This document shows positions 1 to 12,800 of a stretch of DNA of 64,000 bases, piece after piece (position 1 is the first letter of the stretch; every line of letters begins with the position of its first letter). Under the pieces are notes generated by a model. It did not search any database, had not been told where the DNA came from, and worked only from the letters and a program-made list of their open reading frames with translations. The position numbers and the translations under genes are program-made. Source of the stretch: Exophiala sp. HKRS030 (lineage: Eukaryota > Ascomycota > Eurotiomycetes > Chaetothyriales > Herpotrichiellaceae); assembly GCA_023897205.1 (NCBI GenBank), contig JAHWDD010000013.1:248001-312000 (forward strand), written 5' to 3'.

Positions 1-1798
1 CGTAAATCCTCGTCAATTTCCGGCGATATATCGTCTCTTCGTAGGGTGATGAGTCACTACTCTCCGCCGGCGTGTTCATGTGCACCGGACTCTTCAACTT
101 CACCTTCTCCTCGTACACAGACCCAATTTCCCAGACTTTGTGTCCTATACCAATATACCGCAGAACTGGAAAATCAGGGACAGACCCAGCCGGACCTCGT
201 TGCGTCAAACTCCTGCTGATGCTCTCCTCCAGCATGGAATCCGGTTGGTCGACAAAAGAATGGAACACTGCGAGTGCCTTGTCGCCTTCCTCGCCGTACG
301 TCCTCGGCGCCACAACCCTAATCGCCCACAGCTTCGTCAAGAACGGGATGACCATACGGAGGATTTCCATATCGGAGCACGGGATGGCGGCACTGAACTG
401 CGTCAAGTTCGGACACGACCGAATCAACTTCGCGGTCAATGTACTATGCAATGGCCAACGCGAGGGAAAGATGAGATGCTTCAACTTCGGTCCACAGCCA
501 TTGCAGATGTTGTCCAGGTAAAGGTCACGGAGACTCATCATGGGGGCTGTCGTGTGCGTTGGTGTATTCCGGGAAGATCTGTTCTCTCCATTGACGGTAC
601 GGGGCGACGCATCCAAGGAGCTGGGAGACGGTTCACCATTGACGCCATCACGCCTATGGCGGGCATTGATCAGATACAGCCGCTCCAGATCCGGCGATGC
701 GGCAATTTCCTGCGCGTGCATTTTATGTAGCTGATCTATCCGCAAGGATTTGGCATTGTGGGTCTCTTTCGGGTTAGGGACAAACCAGGTCCGATCGATA
801 AACAGTGTGTTACTTCGATGCAGTTCGTCCTCGTCCATGCCAAACGTATTCAGCGCCGTAACCTCCTCGATCCTCACGGGATCCATAACTGCCATACACT
901 CAGCAGACTCGGAGTTCGCCAGTAAATTATAGAGTCCAATACGTTTCAATCGGAGCTTCTTGTTGGCATTCATGTTCTTGCGGAAGAATCGAGTCAACAC
1001 CACCGATGCTTCGCCTTGTTCCCTCATCCGTGGCGAAAAGTGCATATTGAGGTCTTCGAGCTTCTCCGAGTTGAGAAACAACGTCGAGACATCGTCCGGA
1101 TAACACATCGGATCGTAGTGGGTGAAAGTGAACGATCTCAGGTTTGGGAGAGCTGGGATCTCGGTATGAGGTTGTGGTAACCTATTGGTCTGGAAACGTA
1201 TCCATAATGACTCCAGTCTTGAAAGCTTTCCGAGTCCGGCATACACGTTGGCCTGGATGCGCACGTTCAGATCCCACCTACGGTCTAGTGTCAGTGGGAG
1301 GGATACCAACAATGTTCATGTACAGGGGCTGGAGGCGGACCTAAACTTCTCGAGTTGGACACACTGGCTTATGGCTGCGCGAATCGCTATGTTGAGTATC
1401 ATTGTGCTCTCGGAGACCCGGCCAGCCCTCGAGTATTCTTCCAGATCCAAGCTCTTGTAGTCGCCTTCAAGCACCAACGAGTAGACCAAGGCCGCGACAT
1501 TCCGGGTGACGAGGGCGTTGAGGCCCATGGAGAAAGGGCTCGCACTTCCGAGACCCTCTGGGACATCATCTCGATAGTGTACGGTACTGTGTGACTTCAG
1601 CACCACGCGTTTCCACAACTGCGGGAGGGTCATGTAATAGAGCACGCGCGACGTGCGGCACAGGCGGGCCAGCGAGGGCGCATCGTCGTCGAGGTAGGAT
1701 ATGATATGGGCGACTGTGGTGAGAGGGAGGCTGTCTACGCCAAATGCGCCTTGAACTTCAGGTCCATTGGTGTAGAGGTGATTTCCGCGAAGGCTCAT
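1..1798 (-). CDS. F-box protein, C-terminus cut by window edge
   Basis: The start is ATG at 1798. Exon 1 (1798-1341) encodes an F-box-like segment near residues 23-70: LPLTTVAHIISYLDDD, then LARLCRTSRVL and LPQLWKRVVL. F-box proteins are substrate adaptors of SCF ubiquitin ligases, and that role is inferred here. A 63-nt intron (1278-1340) has an unusual GTCCGC donor, a CTGAC branch site and a TAG acceptor; it is the join I found that keeps the frame. Exon 2 (1277 to the window start) stays open for about 425 codons with leucine-spaced segments such as LEDLNMHFSP and LERLYLINARH. That pattern resembles degenerate leucine-rich repeats, the usual substrate-binding part. The stop lies outside the window. 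The substrate is unknown. Confidence is good for the gene and moderate for the intron. Confidence 0.75.
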
Positions 1799-2187
1799 TC
1801 TGCGGCGGCATGGGTAGACGACGACGGTGTGATGTCATTGAGCAAAGCGCTGAGGATGGATATATTGTCATCGACTACGGAGTAAAAGATAACACGAACA
1901 GCAAAGACGTCCTGTAGTTGCTCGTATAAAACACTTTGGTCAATACGAAGTACGAGTACCGAATCCCACGCATAATTGACCAAAATATGCTAAAGATTAT
2001 TTTGTGCAGGCAGAAGCTGCAGAAAAAGGGATGACGTAATCTGGTGTCAAAAAGAGGTGTAGTACTTTGCCGTACAAGCACAGCAGATCATATATATCGA
2101 CGACGCTTTGCTCACGACTGATGCTTGCAGTTCAAGTTCATTTGAACAGCGCATACCTCAATGAAGGGGCTCAGCCTATCGCCATCC
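1799..2187. other. Intergenic, F-box promoter and 3' flank of the oxidase
   Basis: This 389-nt spacer separates two minus-strand genes. It should hold the promoter and leader of the F-box gene and the terminator of the flavin oxidase. A TACGGAGTA word, recurrent in this window, lies near 1876. No further gene is supported. Confidence 0.5.
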
Positions 2188-3848
2188 TCACACTCTCGAT
2201 AGCTTGAACCCTCCCGGTACACGCTTCTGCCAGAACCCCTCAGGATCATATTTAGCCGCCATCTCTTTCATGAAAGCCACATTCTCCGGTCCATAGCTGG
2301 TGAGAGGATCTTGACTCATATCCGCGTAGTTCGAGTACACCCATTCCGCAGTCGAGGGTTTACCGTCCGGACTTGTGAACTTCTCCAGTTGGGTCAACAA
2401 CGCACTCAGTTCTGTACCCGCCACTGCCAGTGCTCCATCGTCGCCGTTCGTAATAGCCACTGCTGCGGTCCACAGAATAGCGTTTGACCCGATGCGTTCC
2501 AAACCCAGCACATTGCTCATGGTACCATTGCGGAGACCGAGAGTACTGAGATATGCTGGAAGCGGTTGAAAAACAACTTGGGTCGAGTAGTTCTCTGACC
2601 CAACCTTCTCGTCAAGCGTGGCCACCAGCTGGGTATGAAGTCTCGTGGCCTCGCGAAGAATCGCGGCATCGTTGTAGAGTGTGAGTGTTCTCTGGACATT
2701 TCTAATCCAAACGTTAGCCTTTTGTACCATCACGATCGTCCTGTCTTGTCATCGACAAATCGACATACTTTGTTCCACCCGCTACCTGTGAAGCATTCGC
2801 CGCCGCTGCAAGTGACATCCTTTCCCATGAGCTCACCACCGACGGGATCTTGGTAATCTCATCAAAGCTCGTGGTATTGAGGTCGCCTTTGGTGTTGACA
2901 TAAATAGGTAAAATCATCATACTTCCATCGCCGCTGGACGTTTCGTCGGTGTACAGTATAAACATATGGTCATCCGGGCGTTGCTCCATGTTATTGGTGA
3001 AATCAACCAGAGCATCCGACACCTGGGACGAATAGTTGTACGTCAACACGTTGAGACCGTATGCCAGGTCGACTGCAGGCATAGTCTGGAGATCGAATCG
3101 TGTGACGATGCCATAGTTGAGGAGTCCTCCCTTCAAAGACTTCCACAGATCAGGGTACTGGTCGACGGTGGCCTCGACTATGGTGCCGTTCGCAAGCACA
3201 ACCTCGTACCCGACAACTGCATTGCTGCCGAACCCATTACGCCCACTGTAGTATGAGTTTCCACCACCGAGGAGAAATCCACCCACACCCACATCGCCGT
3301 CTCGACCACCAGTCACCGTGACATTTCCATTCTTGAGAAGGTTGGCATAGACATTTTTCCATTTTGCACCAGGGCCGACTTGTGCAATGCCCTTGTCTGC
3401 GATGTACCGTGAACTATTCATCATACCCAGGTCGATAGTTACACCGTCTACGATGTTATTCGTGGCCGGGAGATGGTGTCCACCCGACCTGACAGCGATG
3501 TGCCAGTCACCTGCACCTTGGCCAGCACTTGCCAAAGCTTTGACCGCAGTAGAGACTTCCTCGGCAGAATATGGCTCGACGAAACAATAGGGATGGATAC
3601 GACCGTTTGCGTGCCAGTAGCTCTGCACTCTCGTCTCATAGGCATCTGAGGTCGCAAGTAGGACCCGATCGCCGAGGCCGGCTGATATTAGAGCATCACA
3701 CTGGGAAACTATCAGATCCAAGAGGATTGGTTCGAGGAAAAGCGTGACTTACAGGAGGATACCCAGTGGTGCCCATCACTCCGACACTGGCATTTGACGC
3801 CGCAACCGCTAGCGATGGCAGCAACAGTGAAATAGAAACTGCTCTCAT
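2188..3848 (-). CDS. Secreted FAD-linked oxidoreductase, berberine-bridge (BBE/VAO) family
   Basis: Three exons (3848-3753, 3700-2769, 2701-2188; introns 52 and 67 nt) give 513 residues. The ATG at 3848 begins a clear signal peptide, MRAVSISLLLPSLAVAA; an upstream in-phase codon would spoil it. The FAD_binding_4 domain carries RSGGH at residues 103-107, whose histidine is the usual site of covalent flavin attachment, and later VGVGGFLLGGG. The cysteine that makes a second flavin bond in bicovalent members (GxCPxVGxGG) is Asp166 here, so a mono-covalent flavin is predicted. The C-terminal BBE motif YDPEGFWQKR is present. Family members oxidise alcohols, sugars or alkaloid-like substrates extracellularly; the substrate cannot be read from sequence. 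A zinc-cluster regulator lies upstream on the same strand, which may mean co-regulation. Confidence 0.9.
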
Positions 3849-4650
3849 TTTCTCAACGGCGTCCGACTTATCTTTCTGTAACAAGGTATCTTTCACCTCT
3901 ATCGATGCTTGGACGAGGATGTGCTGATGTTGTACAAATCAGAAGCAAAAGTCGATGACGAGGGAACAATACTTGTGCCACCGCTCGGCGATGCCTTGAA
4001 AATGGAGATGAGACATTTCCATAATCCAGGTTAGGCAGCATTTATATGCAGAACTCACTCATCTTGTAGCTGATCTCGCTCTGAGGTCGTCGTCATAATG
4101 GATGCTCGATCCCGACGAGAGACGAGGCTCAGATGTGGTTCGAGGTGGGAACGACCTGCCCTTCCGCCGTAGCTTGAGCAGGCAGAAATTAAAAGAGATG
4201 AAGCTGTTCCATGGATGAGAAAGCCCACAATATGTGGTGATCGGCGCTGGAACATTGTCAAGTACTGTATGATCAAAGGGGAGGGTGGTCGAAGTCGAGG
4301 CTGAGTGGTCGGAATGAATAGCGATTGGTCCTCGCGTTCGTCGCGATGAAAGTGTCCAGGCTAAGACCAACTAAGTATCAATAAACAAGTCTCTACTCGG
4401 TCCTGAGAATCACCGTCGAGGGACGATGGCGGACTATTATACTCATGGAGTACATATATCTTGACCAAGCCGAGCCCTTCATTTCTCTGCTGTCTCCTCC
4501 GTACAAATACAACAGTAGTACTCGGTATTGTAGAGAGAAGTTGCAAGAATGATTCGGAGGGTGGGGTCGCCCGTTTTGTACCGATTGATCGTTACTCTGG
4601 GTATGATTGACTTCTCATTTACATTGGCTGTTTCTCCCTCTCGTAGAGCT
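3849..4650. other. Intergenic, promoter of the flavin oxidase
   Basis: About 800 nt lie between the oxidase start and the stop of the upstream regulator, both on the minus strand. Short open frames here do not resemble proteins and mostly lack ATG starts. I see no repeats or RNA genes. Confidence 0.5.
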
Positions 4651-5868
4651 TTATGACGGCGTAGTTGATGAGGACATGGTTGACGAGGACATCAAAGCAA
4701 ACCCAGCGTCGATCTCAAGTTCCAGATGCGGCTGAACCATATAAGGCGTCCATTCCTCGCCAACCAACGCCGCCACGGCCGCGACAATCTTGACCCCGGT
4801 GCCGTGCACGAAACACATTCTTCTGACCTGATGCAACAAGATGCCGTAGTAAGCCAGGACCACCAAGGCCGCCTCGTCCCTCATCCTTAGCAACCTGAGA
4901 TACCTCGGGTCGAAGAACACCGGTATACCCGAGATCCTGTTGAATGTCATGCGACTATTCTGGGTGCCTTCCAGGAACCCCGAGTGTATCAAGCGGATGG
5001 TGGACAGCAGGGTCGCAGTCCGAGTAGCGGTCCACTCCGAATTACTACTACCACTACCATCCGCAGCATCAGCAGGCGGCTGACTTGTGGCAACGTACTC
5101 TGAGAGCGACTCCAGAGCCTTCATCGACGCCGACCCGGTATGAGAAGGAGGGAGTGGTGTCGACGGCGGCGTATCTGGCTTGGGGCCCAGCATCGGCTCC
5201 AGGTCCCCGGCACGCAACCAGTCGATGGCCTCGATGGCGATGATGAGCGCGCCCTTGAGCAACTCAAAAATCTCAACCATGCAAGTAATGATGCCGTCAG
5301 GGTGCCTCGTGTCCGGATAAGTGTCCAGACTCAAACGGGACAGTTGGATGGCGACGATGATCTGGGAAAACGCAAACAAGGCGTGACAATTGGCTTCCGT
5401 GATGTTGTTCAGTAGGCCAATGTAGGTCGTGAGTGCCTCCTGCTGGTACCTTTCCGCCGTCTGCACGAGATCCGCCGATTTCATGGCATCCTTGTCGTAG
5501 TGAAGTCTGTGTTGTGCCGCAATGGCCAGCAAGCCATGTAGGAGGAAAGGATGCCGGAACGCGTGCTTCGGCACCACGTCTTTCCACAGCTGGGTACGCA
5601 CAGGGTCGTGGCTCATGACGGAGTATGTATGGGCCGCGTAAAAGTACATGAGTTCGAGTTCGCGCATCCGTTCAATATTAGCCTCGGCCGCCGTCTGAGT
5701 CGTGGGTGGCGTACTCGTAGAGGAGGGCGACGGTTGGGCATAGTTGCACGCTTTCGCTAGTCGACTGCAATTGTGGCACACCGGACGCTCCAAACCACAA
5801 CGCACTTTTCGTTCTTTGCACGTTATGCAGCCTCCTCGGGTTTTGTGGTAGCTTTTCTTCTTTTGCAT
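4651..5868 (-). CDS. Zn2Cys6 transcription factor, UPC2-like subfamily
   Basis: A single exon of 405 residues starts at ATG 5868; the frame is open a little further upstream but has no ATG. The zinc cluster sits at the extreme N-terminus: Cys14, 17, 24, 31, 34 and 41 in the spacing C-x2-C-x6-C-x6-C-x2-C-x6-C. It is preceded by KKSYHKTRGG, the arrangement seen in sterol-uptake/UPC2-type regulators. A Ser/Thr/Pro linker follows, then a helical region typical of the Fungal_trans_2 domain (ELELMYFYAAHTYSVM, RHPFLLHGLLAIAAQH). It is a nuclear DNA-binding regulator. Whether it controls sterol genes or the neighbouring oxidase cannot be told from sequence. The C-terminus ends in a short Ser/Thr run and looks complete. 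Confidence 0.88.
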   Translation of the reverse strand: MQKKKSYHKTRGGCITCKERKVRCGLERPVCHNCSRLAKACNYAQPSPSSTSTPPTTQTAAEANIERMRELELMYFYAAHTYSVMSHDPVRTQLWKDVVPKHAFRHPFLLHGLLAIAAQHRLHYDKDAMKSADLVQTAERYQQEALTTYIGLLNNITEANCHALFAFSQIIVAIQLSRLSLDTYPDTRHPDGIITCMVEIFELLKGALIIAIEAIDWLRAGDLEPMLGPKPDTPPSTPLPPSHTGSASMKALESLSEYVATSQPPADAADGSGSSNSEWTATRTATLLSTIRLIHSGFLEGTQNSRMTFNRISGIPVFFDPRYLRLLRMRDEAALVVLAYYGILLHQVRRMCFVHGTGVKIVAAVAALVGEEWTPYMVQPHLELEIDAGFALMSSSTMSSSTTPS

Positions 5869-6375
5869 GAGAGTCTGGAGGTTGCGTAAAAATATTGAGA
5901 GAGGGCCGGTCGCTGTTGATTTGATGGCTTTTTCCGCTCTCCGCGGCACCAAAACTCGAGAAAATCAATATAAAGCCGATGTCCTTCTGAATGGTCGAGG
6001 TAATATGGATGATTGTATATCTCTCTTGTATATGTTCGGTGGAAGTGTTCACGAACAAGCATCTGGTAGTGAATGTTCGATTCTTCTACATGACACAGCA
6101 AGTAGAAATCTAAGCCCCAGGCAACAATATTCTTTTCCAGCGACCCTCAAACAGTACAAACTACTCGATCTTGGCCGTTACAGCCACACTTTCGTTCAAT
6201 CCATGATGGCCATAGCGTCTGGGCCGATCAAATCTACACAACGAGACCGTGTATCGAGATACGAGTACGAGTGAAAAGTAGGAATATTATTCTTGCATAA
6301 ATCGTCTATTTTTGTTCGTAAAATTTCGCTATATTTAAGCCGTAACAGATACACATCATTTGAGCTAGCTTGCTT
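5869..6375. other. Intergenic, promoter of the UPC2-like factor
   Basis: A spacer of 507 nt lies between the regulator start and the palH stop, both on the minus strand. No gene or repeat is recognised. Confidence 0.5.
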
Positions 6376-8971
6376 TCATCCTGACCGGTCTTCAGTTCCC
6401 CCAGTATTCCTTCCATCTTCCGCAGGAGCTTCACCGTCGTGTTGCGGCGGAGAGACATCATTTCGCGAAATCGGCTCGAAGCCCTCCGAGTCCTGGAAGC
6501 CTCGACCTTTAGTCGTAGTCTGCGCCTCAGCTGCGCCCGTGAGGTCTTCTTCGCCCTGGCGATCTTCGGTGAGTGGGCCCAACGAAGTCGCTACACCGGC
6601 TTCTCCTGCACCTGACCTGTTCTCTGCAGTAGGTCGAGTGGTAGCCGTTGTTGCGTGCAAATGGGACCGCGGGGAAACAGGCGGCGCCAACGGTTGAAGC
6701 CGGTTTGCACGCCTTTCAGATTCACTGATCATGAGTGAACCCCTTTGCGTCCGCACGACATTGCTGACAGGGCTGCTGCTCGGAGTGCCCGCGACGTCAG
6801 AGTCAGGGCGCCTGAAGCTGGAATCAGCGGGATGGCCTGGTGTTTCCTGCATATCGTCGGGAGACCACGTACGGCCCGGGGACGGGGCGGGAATGACAAC
6901 CATATGCTGAAGATCTTGGTTCTGAGAAGACTGCTGGAATTGAGCATTCTGCAGCCCCGGGGTGCCCATATTAGCCGGAGGGATAGCACCATCGCCAGGT
7001 ATATCGTCAGCTATGTCGTCAGGCGACCAAGTCCGGTCGTTATTCTTCGGTGCTGGAATGAGAGTCACGGGGAGAGGTACGACAGGAGCATTTCCTCGGT
7101 TGCCGAAACGATCCCTTTGAGCTGTTGCAAATGCCCCTAGTCGACTCCTTAAATTGATATGGCGATCTATCGGTGACCTGCGTAACCCGCTCGCGATTTG
7201 AGCGTCAGCAACCTCTGCGGGCGGTTCAGCTCTCCTTCGTTTGAAGGGGTTGGGCATTGCCTGCCAAATGTGTCGTCCCGTCGGCTCATCTTTGGAAACG
7301 GCCGACTCCAGGACGATCTCCTTGTCCGCCGAAGCAGGCCCAGAATCTGAATCTGATTGTCGGGTTTCGACTCTGGCCACCTCAGGCACAGCGACCGTCT
7401 GCGGGGGCTCTGACAGATTCTGGTGGTAGTTCGGCGAAGGGCTGGTCAAGTTGTGGTACCGAATTGCGTAGACCGTGCTGGCAGCACTTCCAGTATCGCT
7501 TCTGCTGGGAGGGGTGATTGCTTGTTCTGATTGTATCACTTGGCCGTTATTTGCCATCCGGTGGTTCGAGTCGAGCGCATCAGATCCTGTGGTGATACCA
7601 TCTGGTGGTGCTGCCTTGCGCCTCTTTCGTAGCGGAAGACGGCTACGAATACGCCTGTATCGAGAGCCAAAAGTTTCCACCACACCTTTATGGAGACCTC
7701 CATCCGAGCCATCGTTACCGTCGCGACCTCGCCAGCTCGCATCTTCCGAAGGTGTCATGTTTAGCATTTCATCTCCGTCAAATATCTCTCGACCCAAAAT
7801 TCCATCTTTTCTTTCATCGCGCTCCAGAGACTCGATCCGTTCCACCCACTCCCAAACGACAACACTTGCCGCGGCGGCACCCACCCAGCGGATATACTCA
7901 CCCCAACCAGCCAAGTTAGGCTGGGAAATGTCCAACACGAAGAAGACCACAGGAATCACCACAGACACAAGTGATATCACAGCCACCAGACAGATGTTCT
8001 TCATTTTCGGATGCCAGAAGGCGAAGCGGCGTTTCGATAAACAATAGTAGATGACGCACGAGGCGTAAATGAGAGAGATTGCTAATTCGAACAGGTAATT
8101 GAGGGCTGGGATGGCGTCCTGGAATTTGCGAGGCCTAGTCCGTGGATTTCCACTTCCACTGACGAAAGAGTCGAGAATACTGAAAATGGTGTCTAGAGAT
8201 ACCATCACAAATCCAAGCCATTTGATGGCCACTTTCTCCTTGTGTCGGGGAAATAACCGAATAAGTGTCTGTACCTGTGCTAGCCACAAAAAGGTGTCCG
8301 ATACGATGCGAACGATGCGAATTTCGAGACTGTCTACAACATCGTCGACCAATTGCGATGAATCCATGTAGCCCTTGTTGTACTGATCTTCGGCAACTCG
8401 AAAGGTATCGGCGGTCGCGATTGTCAAAGATATGGCCACCGTCACCGTGGCAATTTTTTGAAGAAGAGGCCTGCGCCCAACACCGACAATGGGCGACGAA
8501 CCATATGATCCTCCAATGGCACCTCGCCGACCCAAAAATCCAGGCCCGCCACCAGGACCGCCGACGTAGAACGTCCTCGGGGTGATGAAGATGAGAATGA
8601 CGAGAACATAGCTGATGACAGTGGCTGTAGCGAGGGCAAAGACTTGAGGAGAGATGGAGGCATAGAAAGGATTCTGAAAGCCGATGACAGAGGAGTTGCC
8701 GGTCGTATCCGGGCTGATGATCTGGTCAGGATTATTGCAAGGCTGCTTGTAGGTGACTTGGGCGCTCAAGGTAGTGGTTGAGTCGTTCCCGAACACGAGC
8801 ACGCCTATAATGCGTCAGTAGTGTCCAATACCATAGACATCCGACAAACCAACCTCCACTGGGTAGAATCAGAGGCGTGCACCATGCCGAAGTGCCCGTA
8901 GGAGGCACAGAGCGGGTGCTGCTCAATTGGCCCCATAACTGGCGCGCGGTGATGTGAGCATCGTGGGACAT
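6376..8971 (-). CDS. palH: Ambient-pH sensor, PalH/Rim21 seven-helix membrane protein
   Basis: Two exons (8971-8854 and 8804-6376) joined across a 49-nt intron give 848 residues; the join reads LILPSGGVLVFGNDS. The N-terminal half holds several hydrophobic helices, for example ALATATVISYVLVILIFI and TVTVAISLTIATA. It also carries the family signature DTFRVAEDQYNKGYMDSSQ and RIVRIVSDTFLWLAQVQTL. PalH is the plasma-membrane pH sensor of the Pal/Rim pathway. With arrestin-like PalF and ESCRT components it triggers processing of the transcription factor PacC at alkaline pH. The last ~450 residues are a hydrophilic, Pro/Ser-rich cytoplasmic tail, normal for the family. Another gene in the window, the ESCRT-III subunit Vps2 at 19.9 kb, belongs to the machinery this pathway uses. 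Confidence 0.95.
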
Positions 8972-9894
8972 TTGACTACCGATTCCAATATACCAGCTGC
9001 AATCTGTTGCTCGACATGGCTACTGCGCAGGGCAAGCGGGGAGGTCGACGGTGGGAGTCGACTAGGACACGCGGTGGCCGTTCATGGGGTGTAGGCGAGC
9101 GACAAGTAAGGAGACCGTCTGTAGCAAAGACTGTCACGTCGGTAGAGGTCAAGAACCGACGCAACGTCTATTGAAAGTAACTTTGACAAGGGTGCAGGGG
9201 ATTTGCGACGGCGTGGGTGAGGATTCTGAGGCTGTCGAAGGAGGTGGCTAAAGAGTTCAAACATGGAAATGGCGCAGGCGACGCAATCGATTTCTTAGTC
9301 CATCATGCTCCATACAGAATCGGTAGTTCTAGGGACGAGGCACATTTTGCGGGGCTTCGAGACAGAACCGAAACCCGGACCAACAGGGATCTGTCACCTA
9401 TTACTCTGTATGTCGACGAGATCCTCCGTGCGAGGACTGTACCACTCTAGACCTATAACACACTTCATCTCCCACACAACGGATCGAATTGCACCTACGC
9501 CCGACACCCGTAGCATTACAACACCTACAATCGATGAGAAGGAGAGGGTTGTTGAGTGGCGAAATTAACGTGGTAATCATAACTACTCGGCAGGACAGTC
9601 ATCACATGAATTGTATAGAAACATTCCGTCTTGACTCTTACAATTTTTTTGGTTTCTTATTGTTCTATGTGCATAGTAAACGGCAATAATCTGCAGGCTG
9701 TCATGACCATCATCAATCGTTGGCCCAAGCATCAAAAGCATGTCCAGAAAACCCATATATACTCCTCGCTATGAAGTCAAAGTAAACCAAAGCGCAGAGA
9801 ACAAGAATGGACATGCCAGGCTCGTGACCAAATACCTCATGGCTCAAAAGTAGAGAGGGTGGAAGAGACAAGTTGAATCCGCAGCAGCTTTGTC
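8972..9894. other. Intergenic, palH promoter
   Basis: About 920 nt lie between the palH start and the stop of the next minus-strand gene. I looked for PacC-type GCCARG sites near the palH start and saw no convincing one. No gene, tRNA or repeat is recognised. Confidence 0.45.
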
Positions 9895-12800
9895 TCAAAT
9901 GTTTCCGTATCCAAAGGTCTGATTGCCGTTCCATTGCATCTGGTTGTAATCACGATCTGTGATGACTTCGAGCATGTCTCGAGTCCCGACAGTCGGGCCA
10001 ATACCACCAAAGCCTTGGTCCACAGTGGCTTCATCATTATGGAAGAGATTGTCGAGTGGCAAAGCAAACCAGTCCATGGACAAAGTCATAGATGGGTCCA
10101 GGTGAGAATCATCAGGCAAAGCCGAGTCCATGAGCTGGCCCTCGCCACCAAAGTTCGGAGGTGGCACGAACATTTGAGAGGTAAGTTCAGCCATGGGCCG
10201 TGCTTGGATCTCTGCCAGGGGGTCGTCCATGTAGAAGTCAGTATTCAAATGATTCAAGTTGATAGCTTGAGTCGATGCATGTTGCTGTTGTGCATCCGTG
10301 TTTCCTTCTTTGCCATGGGGCGACTGTGGACGAGATTGCTCGCGGCTTGGGCCAGCCGACCCTGTACCAGTTTGCTGGACGCGGATCAGGGTGTGTTTGA
10401 CATTTCGAACAATATTCTGAACCAAACGTGACGTTGACGAAGCGAGATGCACGTCGTCAACGACCTCTTGAGACATGGCAACAGTGATCTTTTCGAGTCG
10501 TTGCAAGCATTTTCGTACCAATGCTTCGTGGGTACCCAGACTAAATCGCTGCAGAATCTGTTAGCCCTCTAATTCAGAAGATTTGACAGGGGACAACTTA
10601 CCTTCAAAGTGAACATGATGCCAGAGAGGCTACGGAGAAAAGTCCTCACAGGCGCATCTCTGAGGAAGCCTTGACCTGCAATCCCATCGACTATCTCTCC
10701 AAGAATATTGAGAGCCGCATCGCTGACTGCGTCAATATAAAGCTTGTTATCCTCGGCAATCTTGAGAAGCGTGGCCTTGCGAATATTGGAACCTCCTTGA
10801 ATCCAGGATTCCACCACGTTCTGAAATCCTAGTGAGTTGATATAGAGACGAGCATACTCATATTCAATAATGAGAATGCTTTGCATGACCGGGTGAATCT
10901 TGGCTTTGACGGACTCGAATCGAGCTTTCCAACCCTGTAACAGTGGTGCAAAGGTTGCAATGGAGTCCTTGTACTTGCCGCTCGAAATGAGCTCCCTTGT
11001 GAATTGGTGAGATGAAAAGATCGCGCGATTGGCCTGGTTCATGATTCTGGCTATATGGACCCAACATTCCTGCATGACATCGATCGGGTGCTTCTCCAAA
11101 TACTTGGTGGTTTGATCCCAGGTTGAATCTCTTTCCCACTCCTCAACATTGAGCGAGCATTGAACCCCCATTCGGCCGCTGGTCTGAGCGACGTAGACAA
11201 GGATCAAGTTTCGAATTCGTCGTTTGCGAGCGCATTCAGAGTCTGGCCCGTGGTTGTGGTTACAGTTGAAGTGATTGGTATCGAAAACTCCGAGTTCAAA
11301 TGCAAGACTCTGGGCGAGACCAAGAAGCATCCAGGACATTCTGTCCGCTCGCCAGGCGGGTTCCAGCCAGCTTGCGTAGGGGAGATTGTCGTAGTCTCGA
11401 GTTGCCATAGGTTCGCCGTTCTGGCCTGGCGGTTTGCCATCCATTTCAGAAGACATCACAACGCTTCTATCCAACAATCCCTCTTCGCCATCGCTCGGCG
11501 GAAAGTGTAAGGCACGTGGTTGCCAGTCAGTAAGTAGTAATAGGGCTTCGAGAGTGCCCAGGGTGCGGAGACTGCCTTTCCAGGTGATTTGTCCGGTCTC
11601 AAGCTCACGAATTTTAGTCGTAGTGCCGGCACCGCAGAAACCACCACCGAACTGTTCCTGTCCCCACAGCAGACGTTCCACCTGACGGCGAAGGTTGTTC
11701 CAAAGCTTGCCGTGAATCTGATAGGATCGAGATAGCGCTGCGTGTCCGGATAACCTCATATGACGGGAAGCAATGGCGAGAATGGCCAATGCCAGGATTG
11801 GTTCATCGATCAGTAGTGCTTGGTGTTTGAGGGGTGAGCGATATTCGTCAAAGACGATGGGTGTCATGGGAGCCAGGCGTGTGAAGAAATATTCGACGTA
11901 TTGCATGGCCTCCCATGCCGTGAACCAGCCATTGCGCACAAAGCGCATCTCTGACCATGCTTTGAGACCTGCTTGCTGCTCCGCTTGCTCTTGAGGCGTG
12001 AATCCGGTATCAGTAGGAGCTGGAGGGCCGCCGTGATCGAGACTAGACAGAGTCCTCTTTCTTCCACCTCTCTCGGAATGAGGGCTGTCCTTGAGAGCGG
12101 GTGTTGCACCTTCGGAGGCGTAGGCCGCGTCGACCAGAAGCATAATGCTATCTTGAGTACTTGAGACCTGTCCGCCTAGGGTCGCAACAGCGACTTGGCT
12201 ATGCAACTCGACATCGGAAGGCTTCTGTTGTGAAGATTGTTGAGGGATTACGGAGCCAGTCCGGCCTCGACCTGACAATTCTCGCGGTTGAGAAGTAAAC
12301 GATCGTTTGGAGCTCTGTGGTGTCCATGATGGTGCAGTGAAGCCATTGCCAGCTGTTGAGGGCGATGCTGAGGACGGCGATTGTTGTATACCTTGTCCAA
12401 ATCCAAGACCTGACATTCCACTACCTGCGACCGACGTATCATTTTGGTCCTCCGCTGGGTCCTTTGATGTATCTCTTGCAGTTCCATCTGATCGCTTTTG
12501 TTTCTTTCGTGTCGCCGCAAATTCGCAGGTGAGTCTTTCACGTAGGCATCTCTTGCATGGCGGCTGAGACGGCGCATCGACACCTAAGTAAAGGTCTGGT
12601 GAGTAGAGAGTTTAAACGGCGACCACATGTCACTTACTGCCCAGGTCACATTTCACTTTTCTTTCACGACATCGTTGACAGGCCTGGTAGCCCCGGCGAT
12701 GCTGTGGTCGGTTGTCATTGCGTGATTGTGTCGCATTGTCGCTTCCAGGCTCTGGGGAATACGAATCCGCCTTGTACAGACCAGCATGCGCTAGATCGGG

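Noticed and set aside
2188..5868. Possible secondary-metabolite gene cluster (oxidase plus regulator)
   Set aside because: No backbone enzyme (PKS, NRPS, terpene synthase) or transporter is present nearby; two genes are not enough.
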